From Mesostigma viride (taxonomy: Eukaryota; Streptophyta; Mesostigmatophyceae; Mesostigmatales; Mesostigmataceae): 60,000 nucleotides of DNA. The translations under genes and the position numbers were made by a program. Below, one piece after another: positions 33,201 to 43,754 of this stretch. The stretch is from contig RPFO01000089.1 of NCBI GenBank assembly GCA_009746045.1, positions 1,043,364 through 1,103,363 on the forward strand, read 5' to 3'. Under the pieces are notes generated by a model. That model made no database searches. It was not told the DNA's origin and saw nothing but the letters and a program-made list of their open reading frames with translations. Positions within the stretch are counted from its first letter, which is position 1; every line of letters starts with the position of its first letter.

Positions 33201-36200
33201 TGCCCTCGTGGCCGCTGGTGCGCATGGATGCTGGCATGCGCTGTGTGCTCGCGCTGGCCTGTCTGCCCTCGTGGCCGCTGATGCGCATGGATGCTGGCAT
33301 GCGCCGTGTGCTCGCGCTGGCCCGTTTGCCCTTGTGGCCGCTGGTGCGCATGGACGCTGGCATGCGCCGTGTGCTCGCGCTGGCCTGTCTGCCCTCGTGG
33401 CCGCTGGTGCGCATGGACGCTGGCATGTGCCGTGTGCTCGCGCTGGCCTGTTTTCCCTCGTGGCCGCTGGTGCGCATGGACGCTGGCATGTGCCGTGTGC
33501 TCGAGCTGGCCTGTCTGCCCTCGTGGCCGCTGGTGCGCATGGACGCTGGCATGTGCCGTGTGCTCGCGCTGGCCTGTTTGCCCTCGTGGCCGCTGGTGCG
33601 CATGGACGCTGGCATGCGCCGTGTGCTCGAGCTGGCCTGTCTGCCCTCGTGGCCGCTGGTGCGCATGGACGCTGGCATGTGCCGTGTGCTCGCGTTTGCC
33701 TGTTTGCCCTCGTGGCTGCTGGTGCGCATGGACGCTGGCATGCGCCGTGTGCTCGCGTTTGCCTGTTTGCCCTCGTGGCTGCTGGTGCGCATGGACGCTG
33801 GCATGCGCCGTGTGCTCGCGCTGGCCTGTCTGCCCTTGTGGCCGCTGGTGCGCATGGACGCTGGCATGTGCCGTGTGCTCGCGCTGGCCTGTTTGCCCTC
33901 GTGGCCGCTGGTGCGCATGGACGCTGGCATGCGCCGTGTGCTCGAGCTGGCCTGTCTGCCCTTGTGGCCGCTGGTGCGCATGGACGCTGGCATGTGCCGT
34001 GTGCTCGCGCTGGCCTGTCTGCCCTCGTGGCCGCTGATGCGCATGGACGCTGGCATGCGCCGTGTGCTCGCGTTTGCCTGTTTGCCCTCGTGGCTGCTGG
34101 TGCGCATGGACGCTGGCATGCGCCGTGTGCTCGCGCTGGCCTGTCTGCCCTCGTGGCTGCTGGTGCGCATGGACGCTGGCATGCGCCGTGTGCTCGTGCT
34201 GGCCTGTCTGCCCTCGTGGCCGCTGGTGCGCATGGACGCTGGCATGTGCCGTGTGCTCGCGTTTGCCTGTTTGCCCTCGTGGCCGCTGGTGCGCATGGAC
34301 GCTGGGATGCGCCGTGTGCGCGCGCTGGCCTGGCTGCCCTCGTGGCCGCTGGTGCGCATGGATGCTGGCATGTGCCGTGTGCTCGCGCTGGCCTGTTTGC
34401 CCTCGTGGCCGCTGGTGCGCATGGACGCTGGCATGCGCCGTGTGCTCGCGCTGGCCTGTCTGCCCTCGTGGCCGCTGGTGCGCATGGACGCTGGCATGTG
34501 CCGTGTGCTCGTGCTGGCCTGTCTGCCCTCGTGGCCGCTGATGCGCATGGACGCTGGCATGTGCCGTGTGCTCGCGTTTGCCTGTTTGCCCTCGTGGCTG
34601 CTGGTGCGCATGGACGCTGGCATGTGCCGTGTGCTCGTGCTGGCCTGTCTGCCCTCGTGGCCGCTGGTGCGCATGGACGCTGGCATGTGCCGTGTGCTCG
34701 CGCTGGCCTTTTTTTGCCTGTTGCCTATGGCATGCTGGCATGGTGCCCACTTGCGTTCTGGCCTGTCATGTTCATGTCCGTATATGCTGGCCGCCCACAC
34801 CCATGTTGGCTGGCCGCCCACACCCATGTTGGCTGGCCGGGCCTGAAGCATTCTTGCGAGCTTATATGCTGGCCTGTCCTTCTTATTTATGTTGGCATGT
34901 AACACCAATGCATGCTGGCCTGGCTGGTTGCACCTGTCTGCCATATTTGCAGGCCTTCTTGACCCATGCATGCTGGCCTGGCCTAATGTGCTTGCGCGTA
35001 TTGGTGACCACCAGATTCGGTGACCAAGGGCCGCGCACGCATCAACCTCAAGCCCCTCACCGACTTTGTCTTCCTGCTGGGGGCCGAGGCGGCCGTCACG
35101 CACAGCATCCCGCTGCAGATGCACACGGGGTGAGTGTAGACCCTGGGTGGTCTTTGCAACTGGGTAGTTAGGAAAGTAGTGTGCGTCAATAAGTGCGCAG
35201 GCACGCATAACACCCTGCTGCATGTGCACATGGGGTTTGTGCGGGTAGCTATGGCATTGAATTCCCAGGTACTGCACACGACAATTGCGTAGTTACGCAC
35301 GGAGCCTGGAGCACATGCACATGCATTGGCCAGACAGAAAAATGGCTAGGGAATAGAAGGGGGAGCTTTCGTACTGCTAGGACACAGAAGCAGGGACGCC
35401 TCGGCAGTAGCAGGTGGTAGGCTACTGTATGCCGTACTGTAGCACGTGTATGCTACTGTATGCCCACTGGCCGTGCCTGCCCACTGGCCTGCTAGAGTAT
35501 GCTGGTTTTGAAGCGTGAGCTTCAATGGCAGGGCTTCGCGGGTTCCAAAGGGCAGGCATGCGTGTCGCCGGATGACAAGTTGTTGTTGGCACATGGTGCG
35601 GCGAGGTATGGAGACATGGAGGGGGTGGGGGTGGGCATGTTGTTAGGGCCTGTTGAGGAGCGTAGTGGGGAGGAGGGAGTTGCCCGGCTTACTTTTGCTA
35701 CTGTGCGATTCCAGACCTACTTGTGTCACAGTCCATGCGACTGCCTAACTGCCGCGGTGGCATGCTCTATGCTGTGTTGTGCTTGCCGATCTGCTTGCCG
35801 ATGTGTGCCCTGACCCTCTGTCTGTCCTTGTGGCGACTTTTGTTTCCAATAAAAATAAGACTCTACTGTTATTATGAATGTTGTTATTAACAACAGCATT
35901 TTTATTGTTAATGTGTGCCGGCGACCAGCTTCGGCGACACGGACCTGGACCTGCCGCTGTCCAACCCATGCCTACTGAAGAACATCCTCGTCCACAAGCC
36001 CTTTGCAAGCCTCAAGCTGGTGCTTCTGCACGCGTCCTACCCCTACATGCGCGAGGCAGGCTACCTCTGCAGCGTGTACCCGCAGGTGAGGGCCGATGTT
36101 TTTTACCCCTTCTAAAACCCCTTTTACCCTTTCTATCCCTCTCCTCCTTTGCTACCTACCTGTGCTGCAGCGCGTTTTTGTGTGTCTGCGTGTGGCACTG

Positions 36201-39200
36201 CTCGACCTTGATGTGTGTGAATGTGTTTGTGTGTAAACGCCTGTGCGTATGCGTGCATATGCGTGCACAGATCTACGTCGACTTTGGCCTCGCCATCCCC
36301 CTGTTGACCGTGTCAGGGATGCGGCACTGCATGCGGCAGGTGCTGGAGCTGGCGCCCACCAACAAGGTGAGGTTGGGTATAGCATCGATGACAAGGATGA
36401 CAAGGAGTTCTAGCGGGTTTTAGGCTGGCTAGCGGATGATTTGTATTGTTGCTGCGCCCACCAAACAAGGTGAGGTTGGGTATAGCATCGATGACAAGGA
36501 TGACAAGGAGTTATAGCGGGTTTTAGGCTGGCTAGCGGATTTGTATTGTTGCTGCGCCCACCAAACAAGGTGAGGTTGGGTATAGCATCGATGACAAGGA
36601 TGACAAGGAGTTCTAGCGGGTTTTAGGCTGGCTAGCGGATGATTTGTATTGTTGCTGCGCCCACCAAACAAGGTGAGGTTGGGTATAGCATCGATGACAA
36701 GGATGACAAGGAGTTCTAGCGGGTTTTAGGCTGGCTAGCTGATGACTTGTATCGTTGCTGCGCCTACCAAACAAGGTGAGGTTGGGTATAGCATCGATGA
36801 CAAGGATGACAAGGAGTTCTAGCGGGTTTTAGGCTGGCTAGCTGATGACTTGTATCGTTGCTGCGCCTACCAAACAAGGTGAGGTTGGGTATAGCATCGA
36901 TGACAAGGATGACAAGGAGTTCTAGCGGGTTTTAGGCTGGCTAGCGGATGATTTGTATTGTTGCTGCGCCTACCAAACAAGGTGAGGTTGGGTATAGCAT
37001 CGATGACAAGGATGACAAGGAGTTCTAGCGGGTTTTAGGCTGGCTAGCGGATGATTTGTATTGTTGCTGCGCCTACCAAACAAGGTGAGGCTGGGTATAG
37101 CATCGATGACAAGGATGACAAGGAGTTCTAGCGGGTTTTAGGCTGGCTAGCTGATGACTTGTATTGTTGCTGCGCCTACCAAACAAGGTGAGGTTGGGTA
37201 TAGCATCGATGACAAGGATGACAAGGAGTTAAAGCGGGTTTTAGGCTGGCTAGCTGATGACTTGTATTGTTGCTGCGCCCACCAAACAAGGTGAGATAGG
37301 GTTTTCTGTAGCTCATAGTATACTAGTACCACAATGCAAGTTGCAACGCTCACTAGCTGGTATGCAGGGACTGTGCCCACGGACAAAACCAGGGAGGGCG
37401 TGTTGTAACTTTTAAAATGCCGTGGTTTGGTTTGTCGAGGCATTTGTGGATGACCCACCAAGTGCCGCGGGCCGACCAACAAGGTCAGGGAGGGCATCTA
37501 GAACATTGACCTACAAGAGTACGGTGATATATGTGTACAGTGACCACGCCCACCGACAAGGTCCCATATTCATCTATCACATATTCACCGGAGGCGGTAA
37601 CAGCCATGCTTATGCTGGGCTCAACACGCATGTGGTCCCTCTGGGCACGTGTACGCACTCGTGTGGCACCACACGGTTTTTGCGCACGCGCCGCCTTGTG
37701 TATCCCTCTCATACAGCATGTACATGGCCACGTGCTGTACCCCTCCCCCCACCCGCCCCCCCACCGTTCCAATCCCTTCCAATTTCAATCATCCCCGTGT
37801 TAAATTACGATTCTTCATTTTACGGCCCTGCGTTAACTCATGATTTTGGCAGCGTATACCTCACCGCCCACCTTTCGCAAAATATCTGGCCGGAAAACGG
37901 ACTTTGGGCGACTTCGATGCTGCAGCTGGATCGGGCATGACGAGAGCTGTCGATTGCCGTATAGAAGTTCGTCAGAGGAGGGGGTGGGCTGCTAGCCTAA
38001 TTCTACTGCTAAGGTTACGTCCCTGCGTTAAGTTACGCCCCCGCGTACGCCCAGAATTTGGCGGCGATCGTAACTTAACGCGGGGGTGACTGTATTATGG
38101 AGAGAGGCATCATGGCGTCCAGGCAATTATGGCTCCGTGGGGCAAAGGCTTGTTGGAACAGCATCGACTCTCAAAGAAGTTCATGTGCAACCATGTGGAT
38201 AAACGACCACAAGCTTCTTGTCTAACAAACTGTGTGTGGCTGCCTATTGTGGGGCGGCGCTTGCGGTGGCGGTGGCTTTGTTTGTGCGCTCCCTCCTTGA
38301 TGCTTGCTTCCGCAGCTGCTGTTCCTCCAGTTAACAGTTTTTCAATAATCTACTTCTTGCTTCTACCTCCCTTTCCTGCAGCTGCTGATGAGCACGGACG
38401 GCCACTTCTTCCCCGAGATTTTCTTCATCGGTGAGTGGGTGACGGGTGCCAGTTTCCATGGACACTTGAACATGGATGGCTTGCCCAGCTCTCTGGTTGT
38501 GCTGCCGATGGTGAGACCAATTGTGGAGCTTTCGCGACGCACATCTGCACAACTCCCCCCCCAGGCAAACACGCCTGTGAATGCCCTGGCACACGCGGCA
38601 GCCGTCATCGCACACGGTGTGCACCAAATGCCTCGGCATCGTTCATGGGGTGCTGGTACCTCACATGTGTATTCACAAACTCTGCACGTTCTATATGTAT
38701 ACTCCTTACGTTGCATGCCGATCTCACCCTCGTAATTGATAATAAGCAATACATCTTTTTACTCCACACGTGCAATACTTACCAAGTATATATAGATTCT
38801 CCTCACGTGCAATCACGTTGCGTTGGTTCACCTCACGGATGGACGATGGGGGATACATGGCGCTGGTTGTCTCTTTGATACATTGTTGTCAAACAGCGCT
38901 TGTAACAAATTACCCACAAATGGCCGCGTTTGCCTTCTGTACCACATGCTTCTGTGACATGCGGTATCGCTTAAGGAGGCTGATTATGCATGTTACCATA
39001 TTGTCCTTGCGCGTGCGTGCGCTCATGCCCCACTGCGCTATTCTTGGGGCGCGTGCTGCTCATATGTCCCTCTCCTGCCCCTGTTCCCTCCCTCTCCCCC
39101 TCCCTGCCTTTTCCAAAACCTTAACTTGATTAAAATAGTACGGAATACTATCTGCCCGCTCCGTTTCCCCCCTGCCCGTGTGCCCCCCCCCCCCCAGGTG

Positions 39201-39352
39201 CCAAGTGGTCGCGCCAGGTGCTCGTGGATGTGCTGCTTGAGAATGTGGTCAATCGTGACCTGATGCCGGACGAAGCGATCGCGGTCGGCAAGGCTATGCT
39301 CAACAACAACGCGGCCACACTCTACGGGCTGCCAGAGCTCATCGTGCCATGA
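27269..39352 (+). CDS. FluG/NodGS-type amidohydrolase, stand-alone, nine exons
   Basis: Exons: 27269-27451, 29071-29322, 30443-30513, 31356-31471, 35015-35129, 35929-36085, 36271-36366, 38382-38430 and 39198-39352. They join in frame at GT-AG sites into 397 residues. The product matches the amidohydrolase half of plant NodGS and fungal FluG from end to end: DHHCHCL (metal-binding HxH, His26 and His28), ISAMLVDDGL, RVLRIETLAEEI, VVALKTVVAYRTGL, IPLQMHTGFGDTDLDL (His244), LVLLHASYPYMREAGYL (His280), VYPQIYVDFGLAIPLL and STDGHFFPE (Asp336), ending LPELIVP-stop. All expected metal ligands are present. These enzymes have a TIM-barrel amidohydrolase_2 fold; the substrate is unknown. No glutamine-synthetase domain follows, unlike NodGS and FluG. 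GC-ending codons dominate. Introns total over 10 kb and are mostly simple repeats. The choice between the Met at 27269 and the one at 27278 is open. Confidence 0.93.
27452..29070 (+). other. Intron 1, with a long pyrimidine tract
   Basis: 1619 bp, GTAAAG...CCCCCAG. The first kilobase is unremarkable. From about 28560 to 29070 the coding strand is almost pure C/T, with loose CCCATCC and CCTCC repeats running straight into the acceptor. ORFs over this tract are compositional. Confidence 0.8.
29323..30442 (+). repeat. Intron 2: G-rich, with degenerate copies of the exon 2 end
   Basis: 1120 bp. About nine degenerate copies of the exon 2 end and its donor (TTGGCCGAAGAGATTATCGAG|GTAGG) recur, for example near 29385, 29434, 29513, 29608, 29703, 29807, 29866, 29935 and 30264. 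Copies at 29608 and 29703 also include the preceding GAGGCGTTGGC. G runs lie between them, the longest 26 Gs at 30318-30343. Confidence 0.8.
30560..30999 (+). repeat. (CCCG)n tetranucleotide array in intron 3
   Basis: About 430 bp of CCCG/CCTG units with scattered CCG trinucleotide slips, lying 50 bp after the exon 3 donor. All six frames read as Pro/Ala/Arg or Gly/Arg/Ala; the long ORFs here are artefacts of composition. Confidence 0.95.
31083..31330 (+). repeat. (TTCACCCA)n / (GTCACCCA)n octanucleotide array in intron 3
   Basis: About 30 units of an 8-bp repeat. The first half is mainly TTCACCCA, the second mainly GTCACCCA, indicating spread of a variant unit. It ends 25 bp before the exon 4 acceptor. 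Confidence 0.93.
31866..34712 (+). repeat. 63-bp minisatellite in intron 4, about 45 copies
   Basis: The unit contains CTGGTGCGCATGGACGCTGG and GCCTGTCTGCCCTCGTGGC, and copies differ by only a few substitutions. Because 63 is a multiple of 3, two plus-strand and two minus-strand frames stay open across the whole 2.85 kb and give apparent proteins of about 1000 residues. The array lies wholly inside the 3543-bp intron 4 (31472-35014), whose flanking exons join in phase, so I do not call it coding. Confidence 0.95.
35130..35928 (+). other. Intron 5
   Basis: 799 bp, GTGAGT...CCAG. Near 35206-35237 it holds one degenerate copy of the exon 5 end plus donor (CTGCATGTGCACATGGGGTTTG against CTGCAGATGCACACGG|GGTGAG). 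Otherwise there is nothing I can annotate. Confidence 0.6.
36367..37296 (+). repeat. 103-bp tandem array at the exon 7 donor (intron 7)
   Basis: Nine full units of 100-103 bp. Each carries a near copy of the exon 7 end and donor, GCGCCYACCAAACAAG|GTGAGG. The true donor is at 36367; copies of GTGAG follow at 36470, 36570, 36673, 36776, 36879, 36982, 37085, 37188 and 37291. Looser copies (CCCACCGACAAGGTC and similar) continue to about 37560. Use of any later donor would read into an in-frame TAG within the first unit. Confidence 0.93.
37786..38094. mobile_element. Inverted-repeat DNA element (MITE-like), copy 2, in intron 7
   Basis: About 309 bp. The left end CAATCATCCCCGTGTTAA and the right end (reverse strand) CAGTCACCCCCGCGTTAA match the ends of the element at 25401-26317, and 37850-38010 is the reverse complement of 25485-25630. 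It is shorter and more diverged than copy 1, so older or a deletion derivative. The target duplication is unclear on the left. Confidence 0.7.
38431..39197 (+). other. Intron 8
   Basis: 767 bp, GTGAGT at the donor and a run of 14-15 Cs before the AG acceptor. No gene or repeat is recognised. Confidence 0.7.
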
Positions 39353-41243
39353 CTGGTGGTAGGGTCAGTTTGAGCTATCACGGGTGCAACACACCTGTAC
39401 TAAGCGCAGTGCCAGCATATGCTTCATGAGCTCATCGTGCCGTGACGGGTGGTAGGACCCTCGTGAGCTTTGTCGTGCCGTGACAACCATTGTGCCGTGA
39501 TGGGTGACGGGTGATTGGTGACGGGGCAAGCTTGGGCTCATCATGCTGTGAGCCGTGCCTGAACCGTAGTGGGCAGCGCCAGCATGCTTTTATGGGCGCG
39601 CCGAGCCTACCGCTGCGTGACAAACGCATGAACCGTACTCTGAAGAGCGATGTCACCACGCTGAGCAGACTCGCCATGCCTTCCGTCCAGGGTCGCGAGG
39701 GTTACTGAAAATATTTGGAGCCCTGCCCTGCAAGGAGGGGCGGTTGCCTTCCCAAGCGGTAAATTTGTAATACTACCAGTCAGATTGGTAGCTAATCTGG
39801 TCGGCAACCAATTAGATTGGTCGCGCTGGCGGCTGCATGGTGATGGTCACTGACTGCAAGCTCTTGACACGGACAGGCATCTTCCGTCGGCTGGTCCAGA
39901 GGCGCTCCAAGGGTGCTGGGGTAAAGAGGCACGGCGGCCTGCCATGTTGACAGCAGCGATGAGTCTTGCGGCGATGCTGGTATAAGGGAATCAAAAAGGG
40001 AAAATCGTGTTAAGATGCAGGTGATGGCGCAGGCTCGCTGGCAGGGTGTCACAGCTTACCAGGATGCGGGTGGTGAGGGCGGCGAGGCCAGCTGCCATTA
40101 GAGAACGGTGTGAGTGGCTGCTGTGTGACTGAGGTGCCGCATGGCTGGCATGGGACGTGAGGCCTGCTGGTGTTCACGACTGCTGGCAGCAGCGGTGGTA
40201 GAGAAGGGTGAGGGGCTCTGCTGCCAAGCGCCTGGATTGGCTGGAGGTCTACAGTGGAAGTGGGTGGCCGTGTGCACTGTATGGGGCCGGCCATACCGTG
40301 AAGTGGAAGCGTGCCGGGAAGCTAATTGTGTCGGGCGATGCGACAGCTTTCCGTTTTTACTTTCTCTGGGTGGGATAGAGGGTAGCTTTTGAAGGGGATT
40401 TTTGTTCGCACTGGCTGGAAGCGGTCAGGGGTTTGTTTGTTTGCTGGATTGGATGCTGATGCGCTGAGACCAGAGGGGAAGCCCGCAGAGTTGGGGAATG
40501 GTACGGTTGTATTGTATTATATTCAGCTGCCCAGGCAAACTCCGATATGCTGGGATGGCATCTGGGGTTAACCAGGAATAGTTTGGTTTCCCACTTGGGA
40601 AAGTCTGTGTTAAAACCATTTTTTAAGTGCTTAAGGGGGAGAGGGAATCTGGCGAAAATTGTACATGAGGGTTTATGTGCGGGTTGTATCACTTTTTGAG
40701 GCTGCTCGGGGTGCTTGGGGTTGCTGTCGTTTGCTTTTTACCAGTAGCCCATCTGTAACTTGTGTGATGTGTTTTGCCTTTATGTAGTGTTAGTAGCCTG
40801 CCTTTGCCATTGTTAATAGTACGGGATGTTTTGGATTATATCAAGAATGATATATGACCTTGCCACATACCGGGGTTAGAAACACAAGTTGTGCAAAGCT
40901 CAATTGTTGGAAAGCCATGATGAACAAGTCAATGTACTGTCCAATTAAAGGGGCCAACTGGTGGCAGGCATGGGGCCAGCCGGGGTGTAGCTCAGCCTTT
41001 TGAATTGATATGGAAAAAGCTATAGATGCAGGACAATATATATGGCTTGGCCGCACCAGGCCGGTACGTTGTGGAGGCCAATGTCCATCCCCTCCGGTAT
41101 AGCCGGCACGTGTCACCCTACAAGGATGCAACCGTGTCAACTGTGCATGGGGGCCTAGCTGCCCCCTGCACTAGACCAGCCAATAATGGGACTTCTTTTC
41201 AGCGATCGGAGCTCTGTCGCAGATCGACGACACCGCAGGGCAC
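39353..41243 (+). other. 3' flank of the amidohydrolase gene
   Basis: No gene is supported. The first 200 bp hold degenerate copies of the last codons and stop (GAGCTCATCGTGCCRTGACKGG) at 39429, with looser ones to about 39545. A TGTAAC near 40753 would fit the green-algal TGTAA poly(A) signal, but at 1.4 kb from the stop this is only a possibility. Confidence 0.4.
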
Positions 41244-42860
41244 TTAATTAATTAATTAATTAATAGACACGTGACTGCGTCACGTGAGCATAAGTCCTCA
41301 GTGAGAGGGGAACATGGGATGGAATGGATGGTGTAAGCTATCTAGGTCCTAGTTACAGGGGTGTGGGCACCGCGGCCCGAATCGCTATGAATGCCATACG
41401 CGGTCACACGCGGAGCCCCCACAGGCTTGGGGGTGGTCTCCTTCATCACTACTTGCCATCTATCCTTGCGCACCATCTGCCTCCATATTACAGACAAACC
41501 AGGAGGCTGCCCGGGTGTGAGCCCGTCACGTCTAGTGTAGCACATGTCCATGCCGAATCTATCACGAAAAGTCCACGGGTGGCGGCCCTGCCGCGCGCGG
41601 CCGGGGGCACGCCAGGTGAGGACATATCGCCCAGGCTGGGCGGGCTTGGTGCCAGCTAGTCTATCTGATGTATCTACCTGATCTGTGCGGGCCAGGTGCC
41701 CGGCTAGGCCCAGGCGCCTGTGCCTAATGATGTGGGAAACATAGGGCAAATCAGCGTACAAATCCTCATGACTAATGTGCAAACCAAAGGGGATGTTAAG
41801 GGCCTTGCGCAGCATCTTGGTGACGGCGCCGTCGAGTCGCTGCTCCAGCTCCTGCGTCAGTGTCCACGTCTCGGCGCCGTAGGTCAGGATCGTCAGAATG
41901 ACGACCTCGAAGAGGTCACGCTTGACGATCCGGGGTAGGGCGGGGTTCCTCCATGGACCAGCGGCGGTGGTCATGGAGGTGCGCCCACGCCATGCCGGTC
42001 CGTGTCGTCATGTCGTCCTCGCCGTCGGGAAGCCAACTGCCGAGCAGCTTGAAGCGGCCTGAAGGAGGGTAGTTGACCTCGGCATCGTCTAAGAGGCGGA
42101 GTGTGGGTGGGGGCCCTGCCATGCCGAGGGCCAGGGCCTCCGTTTTGGGGCTGATTTCTAGACCAACCGCCCGAGCCTCGAGCGCCAGGCAGTCCAGCCA
42201 AAGTTGGGCAGACTCCGGTTTCTCGATGAGCGTGATGTCGTCGGCATAAATGAGGTCAGCTAGTAAATTCTGCTTGTTAGTCGGCCCCCCTTCTCCAAGC
42301 TCGGTCGTGATCGCTAGGCCAGGGGCACGGCCTGCCATGCTAACAAAGCGAGCACGTGCCTGGCGCATAACATAATCCACTACAATAATAAACAGGTACG
42401 GCGACAGGACGCAACCCTGCCAGACGCCGGTCTGCAGTGGGCATGGCGGGGTAATGCCGTGTTGAGTGCGCACCGAAGTGGTCGACCCCTCATACACCGT
42501 GCGGATGACGGTAATCAGGGGAGTGGGGACGCGAGCGCGAGCAAGTACAGCCCATAGAGCGTCCCAGAGGACAGAATCAAAAGCCTTGATGAAGTCGACG
42601 AAGATCAGGATGGCGGGAAACTCACCAGGTTGCAGGAGAGCGATTTCCTCGAAGAGGCGACGCGCGACGAAGATGGCCATGACGGTGTTGCGCCCAGGAC
42701 GGAAGCCCATTTGACTTTCCCCAAGGTGACAGTCGAGAGCAGAACGAAGGCGGTTGAGGATCATGCGCATGGACAACTTGAGTGCGGCGCTCTGGATTCA
42801 GACTCCTCTGTAGTTGGCGGGGTCGTCAGGGGAACCTTTGTTTTTGTACAGCACTTAGCT
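41244..42860 (-). mobile_element. RTE-like non-LTR retrotransposon, 5' truncated
   Basis: A minus-strand element whose 3' end carries a (TTAA)n/(ATTA)n tail at 41244-41264. Short microsatellite tails of this kind, in place of poly(A), are typical of RTE-type LINEs. The 5' end is lost just before the RT, near 42860. A target duplication was not found. Confidence 0.72.
41342..42860 (-). pseudogene. RTE-like LINE reverse transcriptase
   Basis: RT motifs in order: GSPDDPANYRGV, LGESQMGFRPGRNT, IFVDFIKAFDSVLWD, TGVWQGCVLSPYLFII, LIYADDITLIE (catalytic YADD) and FKLLGSWLPD. After a frame change near 41945 follows the typical C-terminal region VILTILTYGAETWTLTQ, IRHRRLGLAGHLARTD. An in-frame TGA at 42798-42800 (after NYRGV) also interrupts it. 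No endonuclease remains, so this is a dead 5'-truncated copy. It would have nicked target DNA and reverse-transcribed in place. Confidence 0.88.
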
Positions 42861-43488
42861 CGTACCAGCCAGATAGACCCTCACTCGTCGCGGAGCAATG
42901 GCCATGATTCCCTCACTTGTCACGGAGTAGCACCCAACCCCAAGCAGCTCCAACATTATTAGGGCACCGCGCCGCCAGCAGCGCCATTCTGGCATCCGAC
43001 GTCATCATCCACGCCGTGATTACCGGCCGCCTGACATAGATTATCCCCCGACACGAATCGATGCCGATGTGTTTAGAGCGCCCGTGTCGTTCATATATAG
43101 AGTCGCGGGCGCGGGGCATTCGGCCGCGGGCGCGGGGCATTCGGCCGCGAGCGCGGGGCAACATTCGGCCGCGAGTGCGAGCAGCAAGTCGTCCAAGAAT
43201 TGCGTTCGCAGTATGATCAAGGCCACCTGAACCATGGGCCAGACCCGGGCACGACTGTGCGACCGTGCGTCAGGATGAGACCTCATCGAATGCGACTGTG
43301 CAAACGTCACGTGCATAACATCGGCCGACCATGGGTGAAAAGCCCTCAGTAAGTAAGTATAAAGTAAGGAAGTACTTGCGTGTCATGCGCAAAGGCATGC
43401 CACGGAGTACTATGCTAATCTCATTAGAAAAATAATTACACAAAAGTTTAAACAAATTTCGTCTGCATCATCCCCCAACCGTTAAGCA
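42861..43488. repeat. Spacer with GC-rich 24-bp tandem repeat
   Basis: Around 43107-43172 a 24-bp unit (GCGGGCGCGGGGCATTCGGCC) is repeated about three times. The rest of the stretch holds nothing I can name; reading frames over it have no family resemblance. Confidence 0.6.
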
Positions 43489-43740
43489 CTAGATGGGGAT
43501 GTAATCCTCATCCGAGCTGTCCTCTACTGTAATGGCAGACAAGGCGGTAGTGTAGCGGCTATCCTCAGGACCAATAACCTCCACCTGCGGACTTCTACCC
43601 TGGCTAGCAACGGGCCGCGGGGAGAAAACAGGAGCATACCCCTCAGGAAGGTGCTTATCGCAGATGGCAGCCCATTTCTCCATGTCAATCATGCGGGCGC
43701 AGAGTACGTACGGAGAGTCCCAGAAGCCCTGCATCTTCAA
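43489..43740 (-). CDS. Small hypothetical ORF with acidic end
   Basis: Minus-strand ORF of about 83 residues. It begins MKMQGFWDSPYVLCARMIDM, then reads KWAAICDKHLPEGYAPVFSP and ends with the acidic EDSSDEDYIPI. No family is recognised. It abuts the 3' end of a LINE and could be a leftover exon of a transposon gene, or spurious. Confidence 0.25.
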   Translation of the reverse strand: MKMQGFWDSPYVLCARMIDMEKWAAICDKHLPEGYAPVFSPRPVASQGRSPQVEVIGPEDSRYTTALSAITVEDSSDEDYIPI

Positions 43741-43754
43741 GCAGTTGTGTCACA

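Noticed and set aside
31778-34902. Very long ORFs (about 1000 residues) on both strands
   Set aside because: They read the 63-bp minisatellite in several frames at once. The array lies inside an intron whose flanking exons join in phase, and composition is fully explained by the repeat.
36390-36420. GACAAGGATGACAAG, resembling a coding sequence for an epitope tag
   Set aside because: It is part of every 103-bp intronic repeat unit and not in a coding frame; a chance match.
36367-37296. Possible CRISPR array (regular repeats about 103 bp apart)
   Set aside because: Units are contiguous tandem repeats with no unique spacers, in a eukaryotic intron, and match the exon 7 boundary.
39353-41243. 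Downstream glutamine-synthetase domain continuing the NodGS/FluG gene
   Set aside because: No GS motifs in any frame before the RTE-like LINE, and exon 9 ends with a clean stop at the end of the amidohydrolase fold.
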